From Phycisphaerales bacterium (lineage in GTDB: Bacteria; Planctomycetota; Phycisphaerae; UBA1845; UTPLA1), in contig JACKHI010000001.1 of assembly GCA_020639075.1 (NCBI GenBank), forward strand, positions 4,464,001 to 4,528,000: a stretch of 64,000 nucleotides of DNA. Reading direction: 5' to 3'. Below the pieces are notes generated by a model. That model did no database searches. It was not told the DNA's origin and saw nothing but the letters and a program-made list of their open reading frames with translations. This document shows positions 35,159-43,860 of this stretch, one piece after another. Both the position numbers and the translations under genes were made by a program. How positions within the stretch are numbered: position 1 is the stretch's first letter; each line of letters opens with the position of its first letter.

Positions 35159-35271
35159 GGGCGTAGCTCCCGAATGGACGCATGGCTTCCTGGCGTCGAG
35201 CGTGGACAGACACTACTTTCCATTTTGCGCGTCGTCAATGCAATTCGGAATCGGTTACACTCCCGCCTCGT

Positions 35272-36390
35272 ATGCAGGCAAGGCAGCAACAGTTCCTCGA
35301 CTTGATTGCCGGCCGGACCACCGGCCTCTTCGCCGATCTGGCCCGGGGCCTCCTGTTCGCGCTCTCGCTCGTCTATAGTCTCGTCATCCGTATTCGCAAC
35401 ATCTACTACGACGTATTTCCCGGGGCCGTGACGCGCGTCGGCGCCCCCGTGATATCCATCGGCAACATCACGGTCGGAGGGACCGGCAAGACGCCGATGA
35501 CTGTCGAGATTGCGCAGCGTATTGTAGCGCGGAATCGTCGCGTCGCCGTCCTGACGCGCGGCTACAAGGGCGAACGCCGCGTGAAGGCGTCCGCAGCGGC
35601 CCCCGGCGGCGTCGTGGTCGAAGCGGAAAGCGACGAGGCCATGCTGCTTCGGCGAAGCTGTCCGCAGGCGATGGTTGTCATCCATCCCAAACGTGTCGCA
35701 GGTGCGAAGGCCGCGGTCGAGGCGGGTGCGGAAGTTCTCGTCATGGACGACGGTTTCCAGCATCGCAAGCTCGGCCGTAATTTCGATATCGTCCTGGTCG
35801 ACGCCATTGCGCCGTTCGGATACGGCTGTGTGCTTCCGCGCGGACTGTTGCGCGAACCGCGATCGAGCCTGCGTCGTGCCGATCTGATCGTGATCACGCG
35901 CAGCGATCAAGTGACGGACAACGACCGCAAACTCCTTCGCGGCCGCATCGAGCGCATCGCGGATCGACCGCCGATCGTCGAGGCGTCGCATCGAATCGTC
36001 GAATTCGCGGATCTCCGCGGCGAGCGCATGCCGCTCGAATGCGCCGAAGCGATGCGTGCCGTGATTTTTGCGGGCATCGCGAATTTCGAGGGTTTTCGTC
36101 GATCCGTCGAGGAACTCGGCGTCGAAGTGGCGGCGGCTTACGAATATCCGGATCATCATGAATACGCGGCTGACGAAATTGCGGGTCTGCGCGACGTCGC
36201 CGAAACGCTTGAGGCCAACGCCATCCTCACGACGGAGAAAGACGCCGTGAAGCTGGAAAGCCGCTGGAAGGAAGGGACATGCCGCCTGCTCGTTCTCAAG
36301 CTGGCCATCGAGTTCGATGCCGCAGGTGATAAGATGCTTGAGACGAAGCTGGATGCACTGCTGGCCCGTTTTCCCGAACGCCGGCAATGA
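35272..36390 (+). CDS. lpxK: Tetraacyldisaccharide 4'-kinase
   Basis: A 372-aa enzyme taken from ATG 35272; the frame to 35182 overlaps the upstream gene's control region. A membrane-anchoring helix near the N-terminus ('LLFALSLVYSLVIRIRNIYYD') is followed by 'VISIGNITVGGTGKTP', the P-loop (Walker A) of LpxK. 'VLTRGYKG', 'EAMLLRRSCP', 'VMDDGFQHRKLGRN', 'CVLPRGLLREP', 'ADLIVITRSDQ' and 'ILTTEKDAVKL' are all family motifs. LpxK phosphorylates the 4' position of the lipid A precursor at the inner membrane. This is good evidence that the host makes lipid A. It is followed 28 bp later by a conserved gene of unknown function. Confidence 0.93.
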   Translation: MQARQQQFLDLIAGRTTGLFADLARGLLFALSLVYSLVIRIRNIYYDVFPGAVTRVGAPVISIGNITVGGTGKTPMTVEIAQRIVARNRRVAVLTRGYKGERRVKASAAAPGGVVVEAESDEAMLLRRSCPQAMVVIHPKRVAGAKAAVEAGAEVLVMDDGFQHRKLGRNFDIVLVDAIAPFGYGCVLPRGLLREPRSSLRRADLIVITRSDQVTDNDRKLLRGRIERIADRPPIVEASHRIVEFADLRGERMPLECAEAMRAVIFAGIANFEGFRRSVEELGVEVAAAYEYPDHHEYAADEIAGLRDVAETLEANAILTTEKDAVKLESRWKEGTCRLLVLKLAIEFDAAGDKMLETKLDALLARFPERRQ

Positions 36391-36418
36391 GACGCGCCGC
36401 GCAACAAGCGAGTGAGCC

Positions 36419-37384
36419 ATGGCGAAACGATACGAACCCGTCGATCTCAGCAAACTCAACACTTACTCGATCCGCAATCGATCGCACAAGTTCGACGTCG
36501 AGGCCATGGCAGGATTGCCGGGGAAGGGGGCGTCGTTCGGTGCGTGGCTGGACGCACTGCCTCCGTATCTCGGCGTCAATGAACTGAGGAAGTTGATCGA
36601 CGCGATCGTTGCCGCGCGACAGGCGGATCGCCCCGTCGTCTTCGCCATGGGCGCTCATCTCGTGAAAGTCGGATGCTCCACGATTCTCTGCGATCTGATC
36701 GAGCGCGGAATCGTCACCGCCATCGCGATGAACGGCGCAACGGCCATTCACGACGTCGAAGTCGCCACGCTCGGCCAGACCAGCGAGGAAGTCGGCGACA
36801 CGATTCGCGACGGCAGCTTCGGCATGGTCGAGGAAACGCCCGGGTTCTTCGCCGACGCCATCGGCAAGGGCGTTGCGGCCGGGACAGGGCTGGGCGAAGC
36901 CATCGCCAACCACCTGATCGATACCAATCCGCCCAACATCGACAAATGCCTGATAGCGGCGGCAGGGCGGAAGAGCATCCCCGTCTGCGTGCATGTCGCC
37001 ATGGGCACGGACACGATCCATATGCACGCCAATGTCGCGGATTCCGACATTCAGCGTCTCAGCGCGACGGATTTCAAACTTGTCTGTGCCGTCGTCGCGG
37101 ATCTGGGGCCCGCGTCGAAGGGCGGCGCCTCGGGCGTTTGGGTCAACGTCGGGTCATCCGTCATCATGCCGGAAGTGTTCTTGAAGGCCATCGCCGTCGC
37201 TCGCAACCTCGGCGCGGACCTCGACGATGTGACGACGGCCAACCTGGACATGATGCGACATTATCGACCGAGCCAGAACGTGGTCGGCCGACCCGTCAAA
37301 CCCGGCCACGGTCACCATATCACGGGCCATCACGAAATCATGCTCCCGCTCCTGCGAATGGCCCTCGTCGAACGACTTGGTTAG
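36419..37384 (+). CDS. Conserved protein of unknown function next to lpxK
   Basis: A 321-aa soluble protein; GTGAG and a short gap precede ATG 36419, 28 bp after lpxK. Strong motifs are visible: 'FAMGAHLVKVGCSTILCDLI', 'AIAMNGATAIHDVEVATLGQTSEEV' (split), 'DGSFGMVEETPGFFA', 'HVAMGTDTIHMH', 'VNVGSSVIMPEVFLKA' and 'TGHHEIMLPLLRMAL'. The many His residues (HMH, GHGHHITGHH) could bind metal. The pattern recalls a conserved bacterial family, and the central alpha/beta part is loosely like deoxyhypusine-synthase-type NAD-binding folds, but I cannot assign it. Its place between lpxK and a heptose-phosphatase-like HAD gene suggests, as inference only, a role in LPS core or nucleotide-sugar synthesis. 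Confidence 0.7.
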   Translation: MAKRYEPVDLSKLNTYSIRNRSHKFDVEAMAGLPGKGASFGAWLDALPPYLGVNELRKLIDAIVAARQADRPVVFAMGAHLVKVGCSTILCDLIERGIVTAIAMNGATAIHDVEVATLGQTSEEVGDTIRDGSFGMVEETPGFFADAIGKGVAAGTGLGEAIANHLIDTNPPNIDKCLIAAAGRKSIPVCVHVAMGTDTIHMHANVADSDIQRLSATDFKLVCAVVADLGPASKGGASGVWVNVGSSVIMPEVFLKAIAVARNLGADLDDVTTANLDMMRHYRPSQNVVGRPVKPGHGHHITGHHEIMLPLLRMALVERLG

Positions 37385-37671
37385 CAAGCAAGAAGCTGTG
37401 AGTTTTTGGCAAACGAACGCGACCTCTCTGTCAGCCACACCAGACATGCAGCACTCTTGGGGAGTAATTGATTGAACTGAGGCACATTCGGGGCACCGCG
37501 TCATCATTTGTGGCGGGGGACTGTCATCGTCTGCCTGCCGCGCATCTGACAATCGGCAAATCCAGTTGCTCTAACACTCGCGTCTGGCGAAACTAAGCGA
37601 TTGCGGGTAGGCTCGCGGCGTGGTGCGTCGGATGGAGCCGACGGCGCGGTCAGCCAAGCGCTACAGGACTC

Positions 37672-38850
37672 ATGTCGAACCATTCTCGTCCAGCCGTCTT
37701 CGTCGATCGCGACAACACGCTGATAGCGGATCCGGGATACTTGCGCGATCCCAACCAGATCCGCATTCTCCCAGGCGTTCCCGACGCGGTGAAGCGCCTC
37801 CGCGAGGCCGGATTCGTCGTCGTCATCGTGACCAACCAGTCGGGCGTTGCACGCGGGTACTTCACGGAAAACGAGCTTCGGATCGTCCACGAGCGGCTTC
37901 AGGAACTGCTGGCGGAAAAGGGCGCGGCCGTCGATGCGATCTACTATTGCCCGTTTCTGCCGGGCCGGGCCGCCGTCGTCGAGGAATATCGCGACGACAG
38001 TGAGTTACGCAAACCCAAGCCCGGAATGATCCTCAAGGCTGCCGAGGATATGAGGCTGGACGTCACCCAGTCCTGGATGGTCGGCGATTCCGCGCGCGAC
38101 GTTCAGGCCGGCAACGCGGCAGGCTGTCGGACGATTCTGCTCGGCAGCGGTGCGACAGATCCCGACGCCCGGCCGCACCATACGATGTCGAACTTCCCCG
38201 CTGCGGCCGACTTTATTCTCCGCGAATCCAAACGGGTCGCCGAGATGAAGGCCGTCCTGGACGCCGCGCGGCGAGAAAGCGAACGAGCGCCAAAGCGGGA
38301 ATCCGTGAGCGTCTCGTCACGACGACCGATCGAACCGGCGGCGCCGCCTGTCCCGACGCCCATTCAGGAAAAGAAAGACGATCGTCGCAATACGACGGTC
38401 GATGATCGATCATCCCCGCGATCTGAGTCAGAGGTCGCGAAAACGGAGCCCAGTTCCATGGAAAGCTCGACGGCGAGAACGGACACCGCAAAGACCGACC
38501 CGCGCTCAGACGGCGCGTCGCCGGCCGAATCAGACGTGCGGCCGGCCGTCGATCATGCGCGACAGGCCCTCGACAGGCCCAGACAGGTTCGCGCGGCGGA
38601 CAGCCCCTTCGAAGTGCTTGACGAGATTCTCGACGAAGTTCGGGCCATGCGGCGCGAGCGGAACTTCACGGAGTTTTCCATCGCCCAACTCGCCGGCGCG
38701 ATCGCCCAGGCCTTCGCCATCTGCGCCGTCTGCTTCGGTCTCTACTGGGCGATCAATAATGACCCCAACGGGTCGACGCTCGCACTTCTCACTGGCATCG
38801 CCTTTCAGCTCATGGCGCTCACGGGCTTCCTCGCCGGCAAACGGCGATAG
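37672..38850 (+). CDS. HAD-IIIA phosphatase (heptose-bisphosphatase-like) fused to a C-terminal membrane anchor
   Basis: A 392-aa protein. Residues 1-190 are an HAD-IIIA phosphatase like D-glycero-D-manno-heptose-1,7-bisphosphate 7-phosphatase: motif I 'FVDRDNTLI' (Asp 12/14), motif II 'IVTNQSGVARG' (52-62), motif III 'RKPKPGMI' (113-120), motif IV 'MVGDSARDVQAG' (136-147). The Cys/His zinc loop that GmhB normally has before motif III is absent; only one Cys (93) is there. Residues ~190-320 are a charged, Ser/Pro/Ala/Asp-rich linker. Residues ~335-392 hold two hydrophobic helices ('IAQAFAICAVCFGLYWAI', 'LALLTGIAFQLMALTGFLAG'). The linker-plus-anchor fusion is unusual and would tether the enzyme to the inner membrane near LpxK's site of action. 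Confidence 0.8.
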   Translation: MSNHSRPAVFVDRDNTLIADPGYLRDPNQIRILPGVPDAVKRLREAGFVVVIVTNQSGVARGYFTENELRIVHERLQELLAEKGAAVDAIYYCPFLPGRAAVVEEYRDDSELRKPKPGMILKAAEDMRLDVTQSWMVGDSARDVQAGNAAGCRTILLGSGATDPDARPHHTMSNFPAAADFILRESKRVAEMKAVLDAARRESERAPKRESVSVSSRRPIEPAAPPVPTPIQEKKDDRRNTTVDDRSSPRSESEVAKTEPSSMESSTARTDTAKTDPRSDGASPAESDVRPAVDHARQALDRPRQVRAADSPFEVLDEILDEVRAMRRERNFTEFSIAQLAGAIAQAFAICAVCFGLYWAINNDPNGSTLALLTGIAFQLMALTGFLAGKRR

Positions 38851-38878
38851 ACGACAAACGCTGCGGCACGTTCTTCCA

Positions 38879-38971
38879 CAGTCGCCAAATCCTCTCGGCG
38901 ACGTGTTCCGTCAGAGCCGCCATATGCTCACGGCGACGTGTTCCGTTAGAGCCGCCGTGTCCTCACGGCGG
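38879..38971. repeat. Tandem 35-bp stem-loop repeat (family D)
   Basis: Two full 35-bp units and a third partial one: each has a (C)GCC...GGCG hairpin followed by ACGTGTTCCGT(C/T)AGA. The hairpins are GTCGCC/GGCGAC, CCGCC/GGCG and CCGCCGTG/CACGGCGG. It lies between the convergent HAD and FAD/Fe-S genes. Confidence 0.8.
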
Positions 38972-39002
38972 AGTACGACGAGGCGTAAGCAACGATTGAT
39001 CA

Positions 39003-41978
39003 CTACGCATCGCCCGTTCGAGCGTCCTGCCGGAAGCGCTCCGTCTGCGCGATTGACTCCGCAATAATCTCGATGAAGTGCCGCGGCGTTGCGCCCGTGT
39101 GATGCGCGATCTGGTGCCGACAAGAGAAACCGCTGACTGCAATCTGCGCATCGGGATCGGATCGCACCGCCGGAAAGAGCCGACTCTCTCCGATCGCCGT
39201 CGAAACATCGTAATGCTCGCGTTCGTGACCGAACGATCCTGCCATGCCGCAGCAGCCGCTGTTGATCTCTTCGACGTCCAGGTTGAACCGGCGAAGTACC
39301 GCCAACGTGTCGGCGGTACCGATCATCGCCTTTTGATGGCAATGGCCGTGGAAACGTACCCGCGCGGGACTCGGGACCTTCGCGTGCCTCTCGATCGTCA
39401 CCTCGGGCAATTCCGTGAGGAACGTTTCGATCATCTTTGCACGTTCAGCCACACGCCGAGCGGCGGGCTTACGAATAAGTTGCGGCATCTCGTCGACGAG
39501 CGTGAATAAGCAACTCGGCTCCGTGCCGACGATCGTGACTTCGTCTGTAAGCAACGGCGACAATACTTGAACAGTCGCGTCGAGCTGCTCGCGGGCAATG
39601 TCCAGCATCCCCTTGCTGATCGCGGGCCGACCACAGCAGACAGGCGGCGGGACAACGACTTCGCAACCAAATGCCTCCAACGCATGGACCGTCGCACGGC
39701 CGACGTCCGGCGTGAATAAATCCGTCCATGTGTCGACGAAGTAGACCACGCGACGGGCGCCGGCGTTCGGCTTCGTCGCTAGACGATGCGAACTGAACCA
39801 GTCGCGAAACGTCTGCCGCGCCAGCAATGGCGGCGCCACACGCCGATCAATGCCCAGAAGCTGATCCGCAAACTGTCGCGCTGCCGCCGACTGTGCGATG
39901 GCGTTTGCCAGCCGAGGCGCCCTGCTGCCGATGCGGGCGAGCGTCGCCGTGTGCGCAATCAGCCGGCTGCGCAGCGGTGCACCGTTCGCCAGATGCCTGC
40001 GATGCTGCCATTCCGCCTTGAGCCGCGCCATATCGACGCCCGTTGGGCACTCAGTCTTGCACGCTTTGCAACTGATACAGAGGTCCATGACTTCGTCGAG
40101 CGCCGGATCGTCGAGATCGGCCAGCAGCGGGCGATTGCTCATCGCGATGCGCAGAGCATTGGCCCGGGCTCGCGTCGTATGCAATTCATCGCCTGTGCCC
40201 TCGTACGAAGGACACATCGTTCCGACATGCTTCTGCCGGCATTGACCGACGCCGCTGCACATGCCGGCCAAGCCCGTCATGCCGCCGTGCGACGAGAAGT
40301 CGAGAGCTGTTTCGTTGCCTGCGATTCTGATCGGTGTAAATGAGGCGCCATACCGCAGATGTTCCGTCATTCGCGGCGGATCCACGATTTTCCCGGGGTT
40401 GAGAATGTTCTGCGGATCGAATGTCTGCTTGATCGTACGAAACGCGTCGACGAGCCGGGCGCCATAGAGCACCTCGATCCACTCTGAGCGAAGCAGTCCG
40501 TCGCCGTGCTCACCCGTCATCGTGCCGCCGAATTCGAACGCGAGCGAACTGACGCGCTCGGCGATTCGGCGCATTCGCGCCACGTCGTCTCGATTCTTGA
40601 GGTTGAGCACCGGTCGCACGTGCAGGCAGCCGACGCTGGCGTGGGCGTAGTAGCCGGCCTGATCCACGTTCTCACTCGTCAGGATTTGGGAAAACCGCGC
40701 GATGTAGTCGCGCAGTCGCGCCGGGTCGACGGCCGTGTCTTCGACGAAGGCGTACGGCTGTCGATCGCCCGGCCTCGACATCAACAGCCCCAGCCCGGCC
40801 TTGCGCATGTTCCAGACGGCCGTCTGTTCCTCGTCACGGATCACGATCGTGTGCGCGTCGCCGAGTTGCTTCGCCCGCATATCGTGATGGATTGCGTTCA
40901 GCCGCTCGGCGAGGCGATGCGAATCGTCGTCGTAGAGCTCGATGATCAGGACGCCTTCGGGAGTTCCTTTGATCGCTCTGCTGCCGGCGGCGAGCTTGGG
41001 GCTCTGACGTGCAGCGCTCAGAATGAGAGCGTCGATGAGTTCGATCGCTGCCGGCATGTGGTCGAGTGCTGCGGGGACGGCGGCAAGCGCGTCGAGCAAT
41101 CTTGCGAACTGGACGACGACAAGCCCCTTCGCTTTAGGTAGCGGCACGAGATTCAACACAGCGCGCGTGACGATTCCAAGCGTCCCTTCGCTTCCGCATA
41201 TCAGGGCGTGCGTATTGAGATGGCCTTGCCGCCGGAGTTCGTCACTGCTGGAGAGCGGTCGTACGGGATTCAGGCGGTCGAGCCCATAGCCGGCGTTGCT
41301 TCGAAGCACTTTCGGATATCGCGCCGCGATGTCGTCGGCGTGGCGAGAGAGCGTTTCCCGCAGAATGGCGTCGCAACGCCGGGCGAGCGGATTGCCCGAA
41401 ACCGAGTTGTGATCGTCACAACTCCAATGGACAAGGGAACCGTCGGCAAGGACGACGTCGAGCCCGAATACGTGATCGACGGTGCGGCCATACAGCACGG
41501 AATGCGCGCCGCACGAGTTGTTGGCAATCATTCCGCCGATCGTCGCCCGGCTGCTCGTGGCGACGTCGGGCGCGAATTGCAGCCCATGCGGCGTGAGGGC
41601 GGCATTGAGATGATCCAGAACGACGCCGGGCTCGACGATCGCCGTGCGCGACTCCGGATCGATCGCGAGGATACGATTGAGATGGCGCGAGCAATCGAGC
41701 TGCACGCCGTGATTGACGGCCGCCCCTGTCAGCCCCGTGCCCGCGCCTCGCGGCGTGATCGCGATGTCCAACTCAGCGCACGCGCGAACGGCGCGCCGAA
41801 CATCATCGGCCGTCGTCGGAAAGAGCACGACATCGGGGGCGAGTTCGTAAATACTGGCGTCCGTCGAGTAAATCGCGCGGATGAGCCGATCCGTGCGAAA
41901 CGTGCCGGCAAATCCCGGCGCGAGCCGGCGCGTGAAACGCTCGACGGTGTCGGAATTGAGTGGTCGGGCGATGGGCAT
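39003..41978 (-). CDS. FAD-binding and (Fe-S)-cluster 2-hydroxyacid dehydrogenase (GlcD-GlcF-type fusion)
   Basis: A 991-aa protein from ATG 41978, 16 bp after the upstream methyltransferase. N-terminal half: FAD-binding type 4 domain ('ITPRGAGTGLTGAAV', 'IGGMIANNSCGAHSVLYG') and its C-terminal partner ('GYYAHASVGCLHVRPVLNL', 'GGTMTGEHGDGLLRSEW'). C-terminal half: Fe-S region with 'CSGVGQCRQKHVGTMCPSY' and 'CISCKACKTECPTG', then two CCG domains ('PPVCCGRPAISKG' and 'SGCCGMAGSFGHE'). This matches the large D-lactate/D-2-hydroxyglutarate dehydrogenases (YdiJ-like), which pass electrons from a 2-hydroxyacid to the membrane chain. The exact substrate is not evident. It is co-transcribed with the methyltransferase gene. 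Confidence 0.9.
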   Translation of the reverse strand: MPIARPLNSDTVERFTRRLAPGFAGTFRTDRLIRAIYSTDASIYELAPDVVLFPTTADDVRRAVRACAELDIAITPRGAGTGLTGAAVNHGVQLDCSRHLNRILAIDPESRTAIVEPGVVLDHLNAALTPHGLQFAPDVATSSRATIGGMIANNSCGAHSVLYGRTVDHVFGLDVVLADGSLVHWSCDDHNSVSGNPLARRCDAILRETLSRHADDIAARYPKVLRSNAGYGLDRLNPVRPLSSSDELRRQGHLNTHALICGSEGTLGIVTRAVLNLVPLPKAKGLVVVQFARLLDALAAVPAALDHMPAAIELIDALILSAARQSPKLAAGSRAIKGTPEGVLIIELYDDDSHRLAERLNAIHHDMRAKQLGDAHTIVIRDEEQTAVWNMRKAGLGLLMSRPGDRQPYAFVEDTAVDPARLRDYIARFSQILTSENVDQAGYYAHASVGCLHVRPVLNLKNRDDVARMRRIAERVSSLAFEFGGTMTGEHGDGLLRSEWIEVLYGARLVDAFRTIKQTFDPQNILNPGKIVDPPRMTEHLRYGASFTPIRIAGNETALDFSSHGGMTGLAGMCSGVGQCRQKHVGTMCPSYEGTGDELHTTRARANALRIAMSNRPLLADLDDPALDEVMDLCISCKACKTECPTGVDMARLKAEWQHRRHLANGAPLRSRLIAHTATLARIGSRAPRLANAIAQSAAARQFADQLLGIDRRVAPPLLARQTFRDWFSSHRLATKPNAGARRVVYFVDTWTDLFTPDVGRATVHALEAFGCEVVVPPPVCCGRPAISKGMLDIAREQLDATVQVLSPLLTDEVTIVGTEPSCLFTLVDEMPQLIRKPAARRVAERAKMIETFLTELPEVTIERHAKVPSPARVRFHGHCHQKAMIGTADTLAVLRRFNLDVEEINSGCCGMAGSFGHEREHYDVSTAIGESRLFPAVRSDPDAQIAVSGFSCRHQIAHHTGATPRHFIEIIAESIAQTERFRQDARTGDA

Positions 41979-41994
41979 GTCGTCGATGCACCTG

Positions 41995-42942
41995 TCATTC
42001 GCAACGTGCGACGGCGATGATCTCGTCGGCTCGCGGACCGCGTGCGTGGATTCTCGCGAGCAGACCGCACAAGTTTCGCGACGCCGCGACGGTTCTCCAG
42101 TAAGCGCTGCTCGTAGCGGCCGCATGCAACTCAGCGCCGCGGCGCCAGTGCGAGGTCCGGCGCTTCCAAAGGACGTCGACGCGATCGAACCCTGCCTTCA
42201 GGAGCATGCGTCGCAACGATTCCACTGAGAAGTGATTCTGATGCCGGGGAAGATCCCAACCGGGCCAACTTGGGCCGAACAGCTTCGCGGCGGCGCCGGC
42301 GGCATTCGGAACCGTCGCAATCAGTTGACCGCCCTTGTTGCAGGCGCTGCGGAGCTTCGAAAGCGCGGCCAGCGGTTCCGGAATATGATCGAGAACGCCC
42401 ATCAGCGTGATTGCGTCGAACGAGTGACCGTTCAGCGGTGCGTTCGCCACGTCGCTGGTCCAGACTTCGCTGAGCCCAAGCGAACGTGCGACAGCCGCGG
42501 CCGCGTCGGACGGCTCGATTCCGAACACGTGCCAGCCGCGTTCCCGTTGCCGCAGCATGAACGCACCGCTGCCGCATCCGACGTCCAGCAACTGCCCCTT
42601 GCCGAACGGCGCCAGCGTGTCCCACGGATCGTGGCCTCTCTTCGTGCTCGTCGCATGGCGGCGGGCGCGACCCGCGTCATGTGCGGAATAGTCGGTCGGA
42701 AAGTACCGGCCGATATGTTCGGATGCGACTTGCGGGTTTGTGAACATCATGCCGCAAGCGTCGCAGCGAACGACGCGGAACGTGCCCGGGAAGCCGAATG
42801 TCGTGTCAGATGCGTCGAGGTGTCGCGAGAATTCAACGGCGCCGCAGAGAGGGCAGGGGCGTTCGATCATACGCGGAAACGCGCCCGGCGACGTCGAATC
42901 GTCGTTCGTGGGGGGCGTCGTGTTCGTCGCGGACTCGGGCAT
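41995..42942 (-). CDS. Class I SAM-dependent methyltransferase with N-terminal zinc-ribbon
   Basis: A 315-aa protein from ATG 42942; a TTG at 43011 is also in frame but overlaps the divergent gene. The N-terminus has CPLCG and CDACG (a two-knuckle zinc site), 'MMFTNPQV' and 'YFPTDYSAHD', as in sugar/cell-surface methyltransferases of the Methyltransf_23 type. The SAM motif is 'LLDVGCGSGAFML', with 'FGIEPSDAA', 'FDAITLMGVLDHIPEP' and 'PRHQNHFSVESLRRML' following. The family often methylates nucleotide sugars, quinone-like or lipid substrates. It is the first gene of a two-gene operon with the FAD/Fe-S enzyme and is divergent from a polysaccharide deacetylase 34 bp away, a context that fits envelope glycans. 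Confidence 0.85.
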   Translation of the reverse strand: MPESATNTTPPTNDDSTSPGAFPRMIERPCPLCGAVEFSRHLDASDTTFGFPGTFRVVRCDACGMMFTNPQVASEHIGRYFPTDYSAHDAGRARRHATSTKRGHDPWDTLAPFGKGQLLDVGCGSGAFMLRQRERGWHVFGIEPSDAAAAVARSLGLSEVWTSDVANAPLNGHSFDAITLMGVLDHIPEPLAALSKLRSACNKGGQLIATVPNAAGAAAKLFGPSWPGWDLPRHQNHFSVESLRRMLLKAGFDRVDVLWKRRTSHWRRGAELHAAATSSAYWRTVAASRNLCGLLARIHARGPRADEIIAVARCE

Positions 42943-42976
42943 GGGGTCATTCTGACACGGGGCGTTAAGATGTCCA

Positions 42977-43777
42977 ATGCATATGAGTGGAAGACAAGAC
43001 GGCAACGACAAATGGTGGGATCGACGAAGGCGGCAAGTGCGTACGGGCTTTGGGCGGCGGTTTCGTCGGCTGCGCCTCCCCGCGATGCCGACGATCTGCC
43101 TTTCCTGCGATTTCGAAGGGCATCACGCAGGCGACGAAGGTGGACGTTTTGCGGAAGCCGGGACCGAACGGCTTCTGGAGATCCTCGCAAACAGCGATCT
43201 GCGTATCACGTTCAATGTTGTCGCCGATCTCTGTTCGACCCATCCGCTGCGCATCGAACGCGTGCGGGACGCGGGGCACGAGATCGGCTGCCACGGCTGG
43301 CGGCATGAATCGCCTCGCGATCTGACGGGCGATCAGACGATCGAAATGCTCCAGAGGGCAATCGCAGCCTTCGAGCGGTTGAAAATCGTCCCGAGTGGAT
43401 TCCGCTCGCCGCGATCCTCGTGGACGACGGCGCTGGTCCAGTACCTCCCGCACTACAGCTTCGAATGGAACGCGGAACGCGACGTGAGTTGGCAGCCGTA
43501 TCGGATTTGCGATCTGATGGCCCGCATCTCGGTTAAGACGGACGACTGGGACCTGTTTGATGGAACGTCGAATGCGTCGACGCTGCTGGACAAGTGGCGC
43601 AGCGTCGTCAAGGAGACGAGATCGCGCGGCGGCTGCGTCGCCGTCGGTCTGCACGAGTGGATCGTCGGCAGAGATCCGGCCTTCGCGGATGGTTTGTCGA
43701 CGTTGATCGCCGAACTGAAGGCGGATTCGTCGATTCGCGTCTGCGGCATTGGCGAAGCACTGCGAGAACTCGCCTGA
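42977..43777 (+). CDS. Polysaccharide deacetylase family protein (NodB homology)
   Basis: A 266-aa frame. The domain core starts at residue 37 (ATG 43085, MPTICLSCDFEG); the first 36 residues are very basic and may not be translated, so the start is uncertain. Metal and catalytic motifs: 'CDFEGHH' (Asp 45, the first NodB motif), 'HEIGCHGWRHE' with His 106 and His 110 (the metal H-x3-H), 'GFRSPRSSW' (motif 3), and a late 'VAVGLHEWIVG' (motif 5 His). The DFE/DVE variant of motif 1 is typical of the PgdA/DUF3473-like branch. These enzymes remove N-acetyl or formyl groups from sugars in peptidoglycan or exopolysaccharide. No signal peptide is evident. It is divergent from the methyltransferase operon. 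Confidence 0.85.
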   Translation: MHMSGRQDGNDKWWDRRRRQVRTGFGRRFRRLRLPAMPTICLSCDFEGHHAGDEGGRFAEAGTERLLEILANSDLRITFNVVADLCSTHPLRIERVRDAGHEIGCHGWRHESPRDLTGDQTIEMLQRAIAAFERLKIVPSGFRSPRSSWTTALVQYLPHYSFEWNAERDVSWQPYRICDLMARISVKTDDWDLFDGTSNASTLLDKWRSVVKETRSRGGCVAVGLHEWIVGRDPAFADGLSTLIAELKADSSIRVCGIGEALRELA

Positions 43778-43860
43778 ATCGCGTTCGTGACATTAATCGC
43801 GTTGCATCAGCCGGGATGCACAGCTAGATTGCCTGACGTGCACAATCTCCCTCATGAGCA

